DNA of 64,000 bases. It comes from MAG-121220-bin8 sp964433845 (lineage in GTDB: Bacteria; Bacteroidota; Bacteroidia; Flavobacteriales; Flavobacteriaceae). The stretch covers positions 1 to 64,000 of the forward strand of contig CAYSTA010000002.1 in assembly GCA_964433845.1 (NCBI GenBank), read 5' to 3'. The notes below the pieces were generated by a model. The model made no database searches and was not told where the DNA came from. It worked only from the letters and a program-made list of their open reading frames with translations. This document shows positions 27,404 to 37,581 of the stretch, one piece after another. The position numbers and the translations under genes were made by a program. How positions within the stretch are numbered: the first letter of the stretch is position 1; each line of letters opens with the position of its first letter.

Positions 27404-28649
27404 GATTAAGTTAAATAAAATTGATCTAACAACACTGTTCACAGTCATTTTATTGATTATTATGGGTGCAATAAATATTTATTCTGCAACACACGCTGAT
27501 AATCTTGAATCTCCATTATTGTTGAATAATCCTTTTGGCAAACAAATTGTATTTATTTTAATTTCTATATTTCTTTTTTTAAGTATTCAGCTCATTCCCT
27601 ACAAGTTTTTTCAAAAATTTGCAAGCATAGCATATGTGCTATCTATTTTATCATTGATAGGGCTGTTTATATTTGGAAAAAGCATTAATGGTTCAACTGC
27701 ATGGTATCAAGTCTTTGGATTTGGATTACAACCTAGTGAATTTGCTAAACCAATAACGGCTCTTGCTCTAGCAAAATATTTAAGTGATATTAATGCTAAT
27801 ATTAAAACAATAAAAACTCAATTTTACTCTTTTTTAATAATATTTATTCCTGTCTTATTAATTGTATTACAGCCTGATCCTGGAAGCACTTTAATTTTTT
27901 TAAGTTTTGTTTTCGTTTTTTACAAAATTGGTCTTCCATCAATTTATATGAATTTTTTTATTGGTTTCATTCTATTATTTTTTCTAACTATTCTTCTTTC
28001 TAAAGAAATAATCATTTTGCTAATTATAATAATTTCCATTTTGATAATTTTATATTCGAAAAAAAAGAAAAAATCTATTAGAAAATTTATCATATACTCC
28101 CTTATTTTATCCTCTTTTGCTTTTTCTGTAGATTTTATTTTCAACAATATTTTTGAACAACATCATAGAGACAGATTAAATATAGTAATGGGAATACAAG
28201 AAGATAATAGAGGAACAGGGTACAATACCAATCAATCTATAATTGCATTTGCATCAGGCGGTCTTTTTGGTGAAGGGTTTTTAAAAGGTCCTCAAACCAG
28301 GGGGAGTTTTGTACCCTTCCAACATACAGATTATATTTTTTCAACGGTTGGAGAGGAATGGGGATTTATTGGTGCGTTTATAGTAATTTGCTTATTTGCA
28401 TTTTTAATGTTAAGGATATCTAAACGAGCTGAACTACAAAGGAATTTGTTTAGTAAAATTTTTTCATACTCTGCTGCTACAATAATTTTTAGTCATTTCT
28501 TTATTAATGTTGGAATGGTTTTAGGTTTAGTTCCAACCATAGGGATTCCATTGCCTTTTTTTAGTTATGGGGGGTCTAGTCTTTTAGGTTTTGTTTTACT
28601 AATCTCTATATATATAAGATTAGATGCAGAAAGAACTAGCAAATGGTAA
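27396..28649 (+). CDS. rodA: Peptidoglycan polymerase RodA (SEDS family)
   Basis: RodA is the SEDS glycosyltransferase that polymerises lipid II together with PBP2. The 417-residue protein has about ten membrane helices. Family landmarks are NGSTAWYQVFGFGLQPSEFAKP, LQPDPGSTLIFL, the extracytoplasmic HRDRLNIVMG...YNTNQSIIAFASGGLFGEGF region and PFFSYGGSSLLGF at the end. Its stop lies only one base from the stop of the convergent permease gene, so there is no separate terminator region between them. Confidence 0.97.
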   Translation: MSEIKLNKIDLTTLFTVILLIIMGAINIYSATHADNLESPLLLNNPFGKQIVFILISIFLFLSIQLIPYKFFQKFASIAYVLSILSLIGLFIFGKSINGSTAWYQVFGFGLQPSEFAKPITALALAKYLSDINANIKTIKTQFYSFLIIFIPVLLIVLQPDPGSTLIFLSFVFVFYKIGLPSIYMNFFIGFILLFFLTILLSKEIIILLIIIISILIILYSKKKKKSIRKFIIYSLILSSFAFSVDFIFNNIFEQHHRDRLNIVMGIQEDNRGTGYNTNQSIIAFASGGLFGEGFLKGPQTRGSFVPFQHTDYIFSTVGEEWGFIGAFIVICLFAFLMLRISKRAELQRNLFSKIFSYSAATIIFSHFFINVGMVLGLVPTIGIPLPFFSYGGSSLLGFVLLISIYIRLDAERTSKW

Positions 28650-28650
28650 T

Positions 28651-29724
28651 CTATTTGTTAATATTAAATAAATCTGAAAGTTTATTTCCTAAAAACATAA
28701 AACTAGTAACCAATAACATAATTGAAATACCCGGAATAAAAGCCAAATAGGCTTTACCTAAAATAATAAACTGATAATTATCTTTTATCATTGATCCCCA
28801 ACTAGGTATAGGTGGTTGTGTTCCTATACCTAGAAAACTAAGGCCGCTTTCAATAAGAATTGCTGCTGCAAAATTAGCTGCACATATGATTAGGATTGGT
28901 CCTATAATATTGGGTAATAAATGTTTAATAAAAATTCTAATATCAGAATACCCTAAAACTTTAGTAGCTACTATATAATCTTTATTTTTTTCTGAAATTA
29001 CCTGTCCTCTTACTACTCTTGCAACCTCAACCCACATAGTTAAACCTACTGCAAGATAAACTTGCCAAAATCCTTTTCCTAATGCTATAGAAATAGCAAT
29101 TACAAGTAATAATGTTGGAATGGACCAAAAAATATTAATAATTACCATTACAATTTTATCAACTATTCCACCATAATATCCCCCTATCATTCCAATAGAT
29201 AGTCCAATTATTAGAGAAATTAAAACTGCAATAAAACCAATTGAAAGAGATACTCTTGTTCCCAATATAATTCTTCCAAACATATCTCTTCCAAAGCTAT
29301 CTGTTCCGAATATAAATTTTCTTTGTTTGATATATTTTTTTTCAATTTCTTTTATAGAAAGATTTGAAGGAAATAAATCATAATTAGCAAATAATTTTTC
29401 TTGGTTATAATTTTCATATTCAATTCCTTCTTCTAAGAAATCATACTTTTTAATTACAATCTCTTTATTTGGAAATTTTTTTCCAAAAAACTTAATATTA
29501 AAATATGATTCATTGAAATTGGTGGGATTAGGTATTTTTAAAATATAGGTTTTAAATCCAGGCGGCATCGAGTGAATGGATAAATGCATTTGATTTGAAT
29601 ATTGCGAATCATCTGGAATAATAAAATAAGAAAAAATTGATATTAAGAAACAAAAAAAAATAAAAGTTAATGAAAGGAAAATTCCGAAATGTTTATGAAT
29701 AAACTTTTTCTTTTTAAATAGCAT
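28651..29724 (-). CDS. Oligopeptide-type ABC transporter permease (OppC/DppC family)
   Basis: This 357-residue protein has an N-terminal membrane helix (about residues 14-33), a long soluble loop with FIFGTDSFGRDMFGRII, and the BPD_transp_1 core of about five helices. The EAA-type cytoplasmic loop reads KVLGYSDIRIFIKHLLPNIIGP, and GLSFLGIGTQPPIPSWGSMI is the OppC signature. It would be one of two permeases of a peptide importer, but the OppB-type permease, ATPases and binding protein are not in the window. It overlaps prc by one base and is probably co-transcribed with it. Substrate cannot be assigned. Confidence 0.9.
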   Translation of the reverse strand: MLFKKKKFIHKHFGIFLSLTFIFFCFLISIFSYFIIPDDSQYSNQMHLSIHSMPPGFKTYILKIPNPTNFNESYFNIKFFGKKFPNKEIVIKKYDFLEEGIEYENYNQEKLFANYDLFPSNLSIKEIEKKYIKQRKFIFGTDSFGRDMFGRIILGTRVSLSIGFIAVLISLIIGLSIGMIGGYYGGIVDKIVMVIINIFWSIPTLLLVIAISIALGKGFWQVYLAVGLTMWVEVARVVRGQVISEKNKDYIVATKVLGYSDIRIFIKHLLPNIIGPILIICAANFAAAILIESGLSFLGIGTQPPIPSWGSMIKDNYQFIILGKAYLAFIPGISIMLLVTSFMFLGNKLSDLFNINK

Positions 29725-31853
29725 TAATTGTTATTTGCAATAATAGATTTTCGATTAATTAATTTTGATTTTAAATTACTTAAAACTTTTAAACCTTCAT
29801 TTAACTGAAAGTCTGATTGCAAACCTTTTGTCCAACGCTTTCTTCTTTCCAAAATTTCTTTAGAATTCTCAATGGATTCTTCTTCATTTGCAATAAACTC
29901 AAATTCTAAATCATTTTTATAATTCTTTAAATCATCAAACTTTGACAAATACTTTTTATCATCAGCTTGTATTTTCTTAAAAATAGAATAGTTTAATGAA
30001 AATGATTTTGGACTCTGTTTTGAAGCTATCCATTTAGCATTTTCTTTAACTAATGAAACAAATTGACTATTATTAATTCTATCGTTACTTGATTTTATTA
30101 CTTGATCTAAATTAAAATAACCATCCCATTTTTTATAGTTTGCAGAATCTATTTGATCCCATTCTAAGGGGTTTTCTTCATCATTTTCACCAATTGGAAT
30201 AAATGAAAGCCTATTTGGAATTGTAATGTCACTTTTAACACCTTCGACTTGAACAGATCCGCCATTAATTCTATAGAATTTATCTGTTGTAATCTTTAAT
30301 GCTCCTAAATCATAATCACTATTCGATAAAAATCTATTCAAATCAATTACATTTTGAACCGTTCCTTTTCCAAAGCTTTGAGTACTACCAACAATTACCG
30401 CCCTATTATAATCTTGCAATGCTGCTGCTAATATTTCTGATGCTGATGCAGACATCTGATTTACTAAAATTACCAATGGGCCCTCCCAAAAGATGGAAGG
30501 GTCTTTATCAAAAACAACCTGTTTTCTATCTCCAAATGATTTTACCTGAACAACTGGTCCTTCTTTAATAAAAAGACCTGTCATGTCAACAACTGTTTGT
30601 AAGGAACCGCCTCCATTATTTCTTAAATCTAAAACTAGACCTTCTATACCTTCTTTTTTTAATTTAATAATTTCTTTTTTAACATCGGAAGCGCAATTTC
30701 TTTTCCTGTAATTATCAAAATCAACATAAAATTTTGGCAAACTAATTAATCCATATTTTTTATCGTCTTTGTTAATTATAGTAGATCTTGCATAAGTTTC
30801 TTCTAATTGAATCAAATCTCTTATTACAGGAATAACTTGTATTTCACCATCTATTTTTTTTCTAACGGTCAACCTAACTTCAGTATCTTTTGGTCCTTTG
30901 ATTAATTTAATCGCATCTTCTAACCTCATTCCTATTACATCAACTGGCTCATCATTTCCTTGGCCAACCTTAATTATTTCATCCCCAATCTCAATCTTTT
31001 TGTCTTTCCATAATGGGCCTCCCAAAATAATATCTACAATTTTAATTCCACCTTCTTGTTTAGATAACCTTGCCCCTATACCATTAAATTTTCCTGACAT
31101 ATTCATGTCAAAACGTTCTTTATCTTCAGGTTTGAAATAAAATGTGTGTGGATCTAGTTGAGCAACAAATGAGTTTAAATAATTAGAAAACCAATCTTTT
31201 CTCTGTAGATCATTCATTAAATCAAAAACATTGTCAATGTTTTTAGATACTAAATCAATTGATTCTTTAATGATTTCTTCATTTGATTTTACTTTGTAAT
31301 CTTCAACCTTTTCAATATTTAATTTTTGTTCAGAAATTTTAATATCATATATATCTAAAGTTGAATACTTTAATTGTTTTCTCCATCTATCTATTCTTTC
31401 ATTATTATTTTTTGAAAAAGAAATGTTTTCAAAATCTAGATTAATTTCCTCATCAATTGAAAAATCAAATGGGGAAGACAATAAAGAAGGGTAAAATTCC
31501 TCTACTTCTTTGATTCTTTGAATTAACCTTTGATAGGTTAAATTAAAAAAAGACAAATCATAATCAATTAATTGATTGTCTAATTGAAACTTATAGTTCT
31601 TAAATTCTCTATAATCTGAAGCTAAAAAATATTTTTTCTGAGAGTCCAATAAATCTATATATGTATCAAACATATCTTCAGAAAACTCATCATTAATTTC
31701 AATTGAATTGTAGTGATATTTTTCCAAAACATACTTAATAATTTCAATTAATAATTTGTCTTTATTAGGATTGTCAAATTTTGGATTAATTAATTTCCAG
31801 CTAGCAAAAACCAGTGAAAAAGCTATAAAAACTAAAATTAATTTACGTTTCAT
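29724..31853 (-). CDS. prc: C-terminal (tail-specific) processing protease, S41 family
   Basis: Prc/Tsp is a periplasmic serine-lysine protease that degrades or trims proteins from the C-terminus. The 709-residue protein has a signal peptide or anchor (ILVFIAFSLVFAS), an N-terminal helical domain, a PDZ domain (FNGIGARLSKQEGGIKIVDI...DEIIKVGQG) and the S41 core. Its nucleophile lies in MSASASEILAAAL and its lysine in SFGKGTVQ. A C-terminal helical domain completes the long Tsp-type architecture. It heads a two-gene unit with the permease. Confidence 0.95.
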   Translation of the reverse strand: MKRKLILVFIAFSLVFASWKLINPKFDNPNKDKLLIEIIKYVLEKYHYNSIEINDEFSEDMFDTYIDLLDSQKKYFLASDYREFKNYKFQLDNQLIDYDLSFFNLTYQRLIQRIKEVEEFYPSLLSSPFDFSIDEEINLDFENISFSKNNNERIDRWRKQLKYSTLDIYDIKISEQKLNIEKVEDYKVKSNEEIIKESIDLVSKNIDNVFDLMNDLQRKDWFSNYLNSFVAQLDPHTFYFKPEDKERFDMNMSGKFNGIGARLSKQEGGIKIVDIILGGPLWKDKKIEIGDEIIKVGQGNDEPVDVIGMRLEDAIKLIKGPKDTEVRLTVRKKIDGEIQVIPVIRDLIQLEETYARSTIINKDDKKYGLISLPKFYVDFDNYRKRNCASDVKKEIIKLKKEGIEGLVLDLRNNGGGSLQTVVDMTGLFIKEGPVVQVKSFGDRKQVVFDKDPSIFWEGPLVILVNQMSASASEILAAALQDYNRAVIVGSTQSFGKGTVQNVIDLNRFLSNSDYDLGALKITTDKFYRINGGSVQVEGVKSDITIPNRLSFIPIGENDEENPLEWDQIDSANYKKWDGYFNLDQVIKSSNDRINNSQFVSLVKENAKWIASKQSPKSFSLNYSIFKKIQADDKKYLSKFDDLKNYKNDLEFEFIANEEESIENSKEILERRKRWTKGLQSDFQLNEGLKVLSNLKSKLINRKSIIANNN

Positions 31854-31999
31854 AAGAAATATTCAAGATACTTAAAAGTAAATTTATGAAATTAGGGCAA
31901 AAATCATGCTATATTATATATAATATAATTATTTCATTATTTGAATTTGATATATTAAAGAAATATATTCTTTTCAGTACTTTTACTCAAATTTTATGA

Positions 32000-32770
32000 A
32001 TGTCTAAAAAACCTTTAATATTGGTAACAAATGACGATGGAATATCAGCTCCTGGAATAAGATCATTAATTTCAATAATGAATAAAATAGGAGATGTCGT
32101 CGTAGTTGCACCAGAAAGTCCCCAATCAGGAATGGGACATGCAATCACTATTAATTCAACATTAGAATGCAACTTAATTAAAATTGATAATGGTCCACAA
32201 AAAGAGTATTCATGTTCAGGGACTCCCGCAGACTGCATCAAGCTAGGTATAAATGAAATCTTAAAAAGAAAACCTGATATATGTGTTTCTGGAATTAACC
32301 ATGGCTCTAATTCTTCAATTAATGTCATTTATTCTGGTACGATGAGTGCTGCATTAGAAGCTAGTATTGAAGGAATTCCTGCAATTGGATTTTCTCTTTT
32401 AGATTATAGATGGGACGCTAATTTTAGTTCATTAACAAGCTATATAGAAAAAATTACAAAAACAGCTTTAAAAGAAGGTATACCTAAAGGGAATGCATTG
32501 AATGTAAACTTTCCCAAGTTAAAAGAAAACGAAATAAAAGGAATAAAAATTTGTAGACAAGCTAAAGCTTATTGGATTGAAAAATTTGATAAAAGAACTA
32601 ATCCTCAAGGAAAAGAATATTATTGGCTAACTGGTGAATTTATTAATGAAGATGATGGGATTAATACTGATGAATGGGCTTTGAATAACGGATATGTTTC
32701 TATCGTTCCTGTAAAATTTGATATGACTGACCACAATAACATTAAAAGATTAAATAATTGGAAATTTTAA
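32000..32770 (+). CDS. surE: 5'/3'-nucleotidase SurE
   Basis: SurE is a metal-dependent phosphatase acting on nucleoside monophosphates. The 256-residue protein starts with the signature LVTNDDGISAPGIRSL, in which the DD pair binds the metal. PESPQSGMGHAITI, CSGTPADCIKLGI and VSGINHGSNSSINVIYSGTMSAA follow. An out-of-frame ATG lies 4 bases upstream (31996), so ATG 32000 is chosen. It is followed by lpxB after 9 bases. Confidence 0.97.
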   Translation: MSKKPLILVTNDDGISAPGIRSLISIMNKIGDVVVVAPESPQSGMGHAITINSTLECNLIKIDNGPQKEYSCSGTPADCIKLGINEILKRKPDICVSGINHGSNSSINVIYSGTMSAALEASIEGIPAIGFSLLDYRWDANFSSLTSYIEKITKTALKEGIPKGNALNVNFPKLKENEIKGIKICRQAKAYWIEKFDKRTNPQGKEYYWLTGEFINEDDGINTDEWALNNGYVSIVPVKFDMTDHNNIKRLNNWKF

Positions 32771-32779
32771 AATAAATTA

Positions 32780-33889
32780 ATGAAGTATTATATCATAGCA
32801 GGGGAAGCTTCTGGTGATCTACATGGATCTAATTTAATAAAGGAAATTTATAACTTAGATTCGAATGCTAAAATAAAAGCGTGGGGAGGAGATAAAATGC
32901 AAAATGCTGGTGCAAAAATTGTAAAACACTATAATGAATTATCTTTTATGGGATTTTATGAAGTGCTAAAAAATTTAAATACTATTTTAAAAAATATTGC
33001 ATTCTGTAAAAAAGACATATTAAATTTTAAACCAGATAAAATTATTTTTATTGACTATCCAGGGTTTAATATGAGGATTGCTAAATGGGCCAAAAAAAAT
33101 AAATTCAATACAAATTATTATATAGCTCCACAAATATGGGCATGGAATGAAAAAAGGATTAATAATATTAAAAATAGCATTGACAAATTATATGTAATAC
33201 TTCCATTTGAAAAAAAATATTTTGAACAGAAACATAATTTTCCTGTAAAGTTTTTTGGGCACCCTCTTTTAGATAGTATTGAGCAATATAAAAAAAATGA
33301 AAAAGAAGATTTTTTTATAAAACATAAGTTATGTAATGAGAAAGAGATTATATCAATTTTACCTGGAAGCAGAAAGCAAGAAATTAAAAAAATTCTAAAG
33401 ACAATGTTGGAAGTAATTGAACATTTCCCAAACTATCAATTTATTATAGCTGGGGCTCCAAATATAAATTTGAATTTTTATCAAAACTTAATAAAAAACA
33501 AAAATGTTTCTATAATTAAAAATGAAACCTATGCATTACTTTCTAATTCTAAAGCGTCTTTAGTTACAAGTGGGACTGCCACATTAGAAGCATCTATTTT
33601 TAGAATTCCTCAAGTAGTCTGCTATAAAACCAGTTTTATAAGTTATTTTTTAGCTAAAATATTTGTAAAAATTAAGTTCATTTCATTAGTTAACTTAATA
33701 ATGGATGAAGAAATCATTAAAGAACTTATACAAAGTAAATGTTCAAAAAAAAATATAATTGAAGAATTAAAAAAAGTTTTAGATTTAGAAAAAAGATATA
33801 ATTTAATGTCAAAGTATGATAAATTAGTTACATTATTAGGATCATCTGGCACAAGCAAAAGAGTCGCTAAAGACATTGTTTTAAATTAA
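32780..33889 (+). CDS. lpxB: Lipid-A-disaccharide synthase LpxB
   Basis: LpxB joins UDP-2,3-diacylglucosamine and lipid X to the lipid A disaccharide on the inner membrane. The 369-residue protein has the family landmarks YIIAGEASGDLHGSNLIKEI, WGGDKMQNAGAKIV, FIDYPGFNMRIAKWAKK, YYIAPQIWAWNEKRI and ILPGSRKQEI, plus the nucleotide-binding SGTATLEASIFRIPQVVCYK region. It follows surE closely and is consistent with the lptE-encoded LPS pathway in the same window. Confidence 0.97.
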   Translation: MKYYIIAGEASGDLHGSNLIKEIYNLDSNAKIKAWGGDKMQNAGAKIVKHYNELSFMGFYEVLKNLNTILKNIAFCKKDILNFKPDKIIFIDYPGFNMRIAKWAKKNKFNTNYYIAPQIWAWNEKRINNIKNSIDKLYVILPFEKKYFEQKHNFPVKFFGHPLLDSIEQYKKNEKEDFFIKHKLCNEKEIISILPGSRKQEIKKILKTMLEVIEHFPNYQFIIAGAPNINLNFYQNLIKNKNVSIIKNETYALLSNSKASLVTSGTATLEASIFRIPQVVCYKTSFISYFLAKIFVKIKFISLVNLIMDEEIIKELIQSKCSKKNIIEELKKVLDLEKRYNLMSKYDKLVTLLGSSGTSKRVAKDIVLN

Positions 33890-33895
33890 TACATT

Positions 33896-34348
33896 TTGAA
33901 GATAGACGGATTAGATAAGCAAATTTTAATAGAATTAACAGCCAATTCAAGGGCTCCTATTTTAGAAATTTCCAGAAAAATTGGCATTTCTGGTGCTGCA
34001 ATTCATCAAAGAATTAAAAAATTAAATGATTCTGGATTAATAGCGGGTCACCATTTAAAAATTAATCCTAAAGTTTTAGGTTATTCTACATTAGCTTTTA
34101 TTGGAGTATATTTTGATAAAGCTGAAAGAAATTCTGAAGCTATTAAAAAAATGAAAAAAATCCCTGAAATTCTTGAATGTCATTATACAACAGGAAATTG
34201 GAGTGTACTAGTTAAAGTTATATGTAAAAATAATGAACACCTAATGGCTCTTCTAAATAAACAAATACAATCCATTGAAGGCGTTTCAAGGACCGAAACA
34301 TTCATTTCTCTTGAACAACAAATTGATAGACAAATTTCAATTAATTAG
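33896..34348 (+). CDS. Lrp/AsnC-family transcriptional regulator
   Basis: This 150-residue protein has an N-terminal winged HTH (DKQILIELTANSRAPILEISRKIGISGAAIHQRIKKL) and a C-terminal RAM ligand-binding domain (VLGYSTLAFIGVYFDKA, with the GNWSVLVKVICKN strand). The family senses amino acids or small metabolites. The start is TTG at 33896, six bases after lpxB; no ATG lies near it. Its 3' end overlaps the convergent SemiSWEET gene by 8 bases. Its targets cannot be told from the context. Confidence 0.92.
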   Translation: MKIDGLDKQILIELTANSRAPILEISRKIGISGAAIHQRIKKLNDSGLIAGHHLKINPKVLGYSTLAFIGVYFDKAERNSEAIKKMKKIPEILECHYTTGNWSVLVKVICKNNEHLMALLNKQIQSIEGVSRTETFISLEQQIDRQISIN

Positions 34349-34607
34349 AATTTTTGTTTTTTAAAATATAGTAGATAATTATTGAAGCTAAAAAAACGGT
34401 AATTCCATTTCCAAGAATCATAGAAAGGCTCGTTTTAAATATTCCATAAATTAACCATAAAGAAACTCCTGTAATAAAAATTAAATAAGTAGTTAATGAT
34501 AGTCCTTCAGAAGACTTAGATTTCATTACTTTAAAAACTTGAGGGATAAAGGCTATAGTTGTTAAGATAGCTGCTAATAAACCTATTAGTTCTATTTTAT
34601 CAATCAT
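34341..34607 (-). CDS. SemiSWEET-type sugar transporter (PQ-loop/MtN3 family)
   Basis: This 88-residue protein forms the three-helix PQ-loop bundle that dimerises into a small sugar uniporter. Helices are at about residues 6-22, 39-58 and 62-82. The PQ motif is in TTIAFIPQVFKVMKSKSSEGLSL split over helix 1 and its loop, and the SLTTYLIFITGVSLWLIYGI stretch holds the substrate-pocket residues of helix 2. It lies directly downstream of leuS (the leuS stop begins one base after its start codon). Substrate is unknown; sucrose or glucose are typical for the family. Confidence 0.9.
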   Translation of the reverse strand: MIDKIELIGLLAAILTTIAFIPQVFKVMKSKSSEGLSLTTYLIFITGVSLWLIYGIFKTSLSMILGNGITVFLASIIIYYILKNKNSN

Positions 34608-37421
34608 TTAACAAACGATATTTATTATTTTATTTGGAACTATAATTACTTTCTTAATTTCTTTATGATTCAAATATTTTTCGGTTTTTTCATCTTTCAG
34701 AACTTCCTTTTTAATTTCTTCAACAGATAAAGAAGTCTCTAAATTAATTTTAAATCTTAATTTTCCATTAAAAGACACCGGATATTCAACCGTATTTTCT
34801 TTAAGAAAATCAGGGTTATACACTGGATAATTTATATTTGAAATAGATTTAGTATTACCTAATTTGTTCCATATTTCTTCACAAATATGAGGAGCAAAAG
34901 GAGATAATAAAACACAAAGATCTTTTAGGATTAATCTATTATTACATTTCAAAGAATTTAATTCATTGACACAAATCATAAATGCACTAACTGATGTGTT
35001 AAATGAAAAATTTTCTATATCCTCACTAACCTTTTTAATTGTTTTATGTAGTATTTTAAAAGCCTTATCAGTTGGTTTATCATCGCTAACAATGAATTCT
35101 TCATTAATATGAAATAAATTCCAAAACTTATTCAAAAATGAAAATGTTCCAGTAATACCGGCGGTATTCCATGGTTTTGCCTGATCAATTGGTCCAAGAA
35201 ACATTTCATATAATCTTAAAGTATCTGCTCCATATTTATCACATATCTCATCAGGGTTTACAACATTATATTTAGATTTTGACATTTTTTCAACCTCTCT
35301 TTTAACAAAAAACTTTTTATTTTCAAGTTTAAAATCTGCTTTTAAAAATTGAGGTTGCCACTTTTTTAATTCTTTAATATTTAATTCATTATTTACATTA
35401 ACAAATTTAACATCAACATGAACAGCTTGAACATTTTTTCCATCAATAAGGCCATTTGATAAATAGGTATTTGAACCATTTAATCTATGTATATATGCAC
35501 TATTTCCAAGAATCATACCTTGATTTATTAGTTTTTTTGCATAATCAGGCACTGGAACCAAGTCATGATCATATAAGAAATATTGCCAAAATCTAGAATA
35601 CAATAAATGTCCTGTTGCATGTTCACTTCCCCCAACATACAGGTCTACTTCTTTCCAATATTCTAACGACTCTTTTGATGCAAAAAACTCATCATTTTTT
35701 GGATCCATATATCTATTAAAATACCATGAACTTCCAGCCCAGCCAGGCATTGTATTGAGTTCCATTGGGAAAACATTTTCATTATCAATTAACTCATTTT
35801 CAACTATAATATTGTTTATACTATGCCATGCCCAATTTTTTGAATTTCCCAAAGGAGGGTTTCCTTCCTCTGTTGGAAGATATTTATCAATATCAGGTAA
35901 AATTATTGGCAAATATTTTTCATCAATCATTACAGGCAAACCATCTTTATAATAAACTGGAAAGGGTTCTCCCCAATATCTCTGCCTACTAAATACTGCA
36001 TCTCTTAATTTATAATTTATTTTGTGAATTCCTTTACCTACTTTTTTTAGACCCTCAACTGCTTTTAAAAATCCATTTTTAAAATCTAATCCGTCTAAAA
36101 AATCAGAATTTATCAACTTAAAACCTTCCTTAGCTTGAAAAGCTTCTTTAGAGATATCAATGTCTTTAAAAATATTATTAATTGGTAACTTAAAAAATTT
36201 TGCAAAATTATAATCTCTTTGATCACCACATGGGACTGCCATGACAGCACCTGTTCCATAACTAGCTAAAACATAATCTGAAATCCAAATGGGAAGTTCT
36301 TTATTGGTTAAAGGGTGAAAAGCATAGGCCCCTGTAAAAACTCCACTAATTGTTTTCACATCTGCAATCCTATCTCTTTCTGTTTTTTTTGATGCTTGTA
36401 TTATATATTTATTAACTAAATCTTTATTTTCTTTTGTTGTTATGCGTTTAACAAAAGGGTGTTCTGGTGCTAGAGTAATAAAAGTTACTCCATAAATTGT
36501 ATCCGGTCTAGTTGTAAAAGCTTCAATTTGTTCATTAAAATCCTTAACATCAAATTTTACCAACGACCCTTCAGATTTACCTATCCAATTTCTTTGCATT
36601 TCTTTTAATGGCTCTGGCCAATCTATATTATTGAGCCCATTTAATAATCTTTCTGAGAATGGGGATATTCTAATACTCCATTGTGTCATTTTTTTTCTAA
36701 CAACCTCATGCCCTCCCCTTTCTGATAATCCATCAATAATTTCATCATTTGCAAGAACAGTACCTAATTTTGGACACCAATTAACATCTATTTCTGAAAG
36801 AAATGCTAATCTATAGCATAGTAGAATCCTTCCCTTTTTTAATTCAGAAAAATTATTCCATTGATCTGCAGAAAATTTTTCAGTAGATTCACTTTCATAA
36901 GCACTAATATTTTTATTTCCTTTTTTTTCAAAAATTTTAATCAATTCTTTAATGCAAATAGACTTATCTTTTTCAATATCATACCAAGAATTAAATAGTT
37001 TTATAAACATCCATTGTGTCCACTTATAATATTCTTTGTTAGAGGTTCTTATTTCCCTAGACCAATCAAAGGAGAAACCTAATCTATCCAATTGTTCTCT
37101 ATATCTATCAATATTCTCATCTGTAGTTTTTGAAGGATGTCTTCCAGTTTGAATAGCGTATTGTTCAGCAGGTAAACCAAATGAATCGTAACCTTGAGGA
37201 TGCAAAACATTAAACCCTTTTTGTCTTTTAAATCTAGAATATATATCACTGGCAATATAACCTAATGGATGTCCAACATGAAGACCAGCTCCAGATGGAT
37301 ATGGGAACATGTCCATCACATAGTATTTTGGCAATTTACTATTATTGTCCGCTTTAAAAATTTGATTTGTAGACCAATATTTTTGCCACTTTGATTCAAT
37401 TTTCTTAAAATCGTAGGCCAT
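34608..37421 (-). CDS. leuS: Leucyl-tRNA synthetase
   Basis: This class I synthetase charges tRNA-Leu. The 937-residue protein has the HIGH-type motif as HVGH (GLHVGHPLGYIASD, near residue 50), the CP1 editing domain with the threonine-rich FTTRPDTIYGVTFITLAPEH stretch and GTGAVMAVPCGDQRDYNFA, and KMSKSKYNVV near residue 710 of the catalytic core. An anticodon-binding helical domain follows. The length is at the long end for bacteria. A TATTTTTG promoter element lies just upstream of the ATG. Confidence 0.98.
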   Translation of the reverse strand: MAYDFKKIESKWQKYWSTNQIFKADNNSKLPKYYVMDMFPYPSGAGLHVGHPLGYIASDIYSRFKRQKGFNVLHPQGYDSFGLPAEQYAIQTGRHPSKTTDENIDRYREQLDRLGFSFDWSREIRTSNKEYYKWTQWMFIKLFNSWYDIEKDKSICIKELIKIFEKKGNKNISAYESESTEKFSADQWNNFSELKKGRILLCYRLAFLSEIDVNWCPKLGTVLANDEIIDGLSERGGHEVVRKKMTQWSIRISPFSERLLNGLNNIDWPEPLKEMQRNWIGKSEGSLVKFDVKDFNEQIEAFTTRPDTIYGVTFITLAPEHPFVKRITTKENKDLVNKYIIQASKKTERDRIADVKTISGVFTGAYAFHPLTNKELPIWISDYVLASYGTGAVMAVPCGDQRDYNFAKFFKLPINNIFKDIDISKEAFQAKEGFKLINSDFLDGLDFKNGFLKAVEGLKKVGKGIHKINYKLRDAVFSRQRYWGEPFPVYYKDGLPVMIDEKYLPIILPDIDKYLPTEEGNPPLGNSKNWAWHSINNIIVENELIDNENVFPMELNTMPGWAGSSWYFNRYMDPKNDEFFASKESLEYWKEVDLYVGGSEHATGHLLYSRFWQYFLYDHDLVPVPDYAKKLINQGMILGNSAYIHRLNGSNTYLSNGLIDGKNVQAVHVDVKFVNVNNELNIKELKKWQPQFLKADFKLENKKFFVKREVEKMSKSKYNVVNPDEICDKYGADTLRLYEMFLGPIDQAKPWNTAGITGTFSFLNKFWNLFHINEEFIVSDDKPTDKAFKILHKTIKKVSEDIENFSFNTSVSAFMICVNELNSLKCNNRLILKDLCVLLSPFAPHICEEIWNKLGNTKSISNINYPVYNPDFLKENTVEYPVSFNGKLRFKINLETSLSVEEIKKEVLKDEKTEKYLNHKEIKKVIIVPNKIINIVC

Positions 37422-37438
37422 AAACTAAATTAAAAAAA

Positions 37439-37446
37439 CAAAAATA
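37439..37446 (-). promoter_or_regulatory. Predicted leuS promoter -7 element
   Basis: On the minus strand TATTTTTG matches TANNTTTG exactly and lies 17 bases before the leuS ATG (37421). No clear TTG at -33 is visible. The leader would be about 10 bases long. Confidence 0.4.
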
Positions 37447-37581
37447 CGTTTATTGTCTGAATAGGAAAAGTTTAAACGTTCTAATGAAGATTGGAGTATG
37501 GTAATGGCAGAACCAATGTTAAATTAAAAACTTAACAATTAAAAAGGTTTCTTATTTTTACATTTATCAAAATATATTTCA

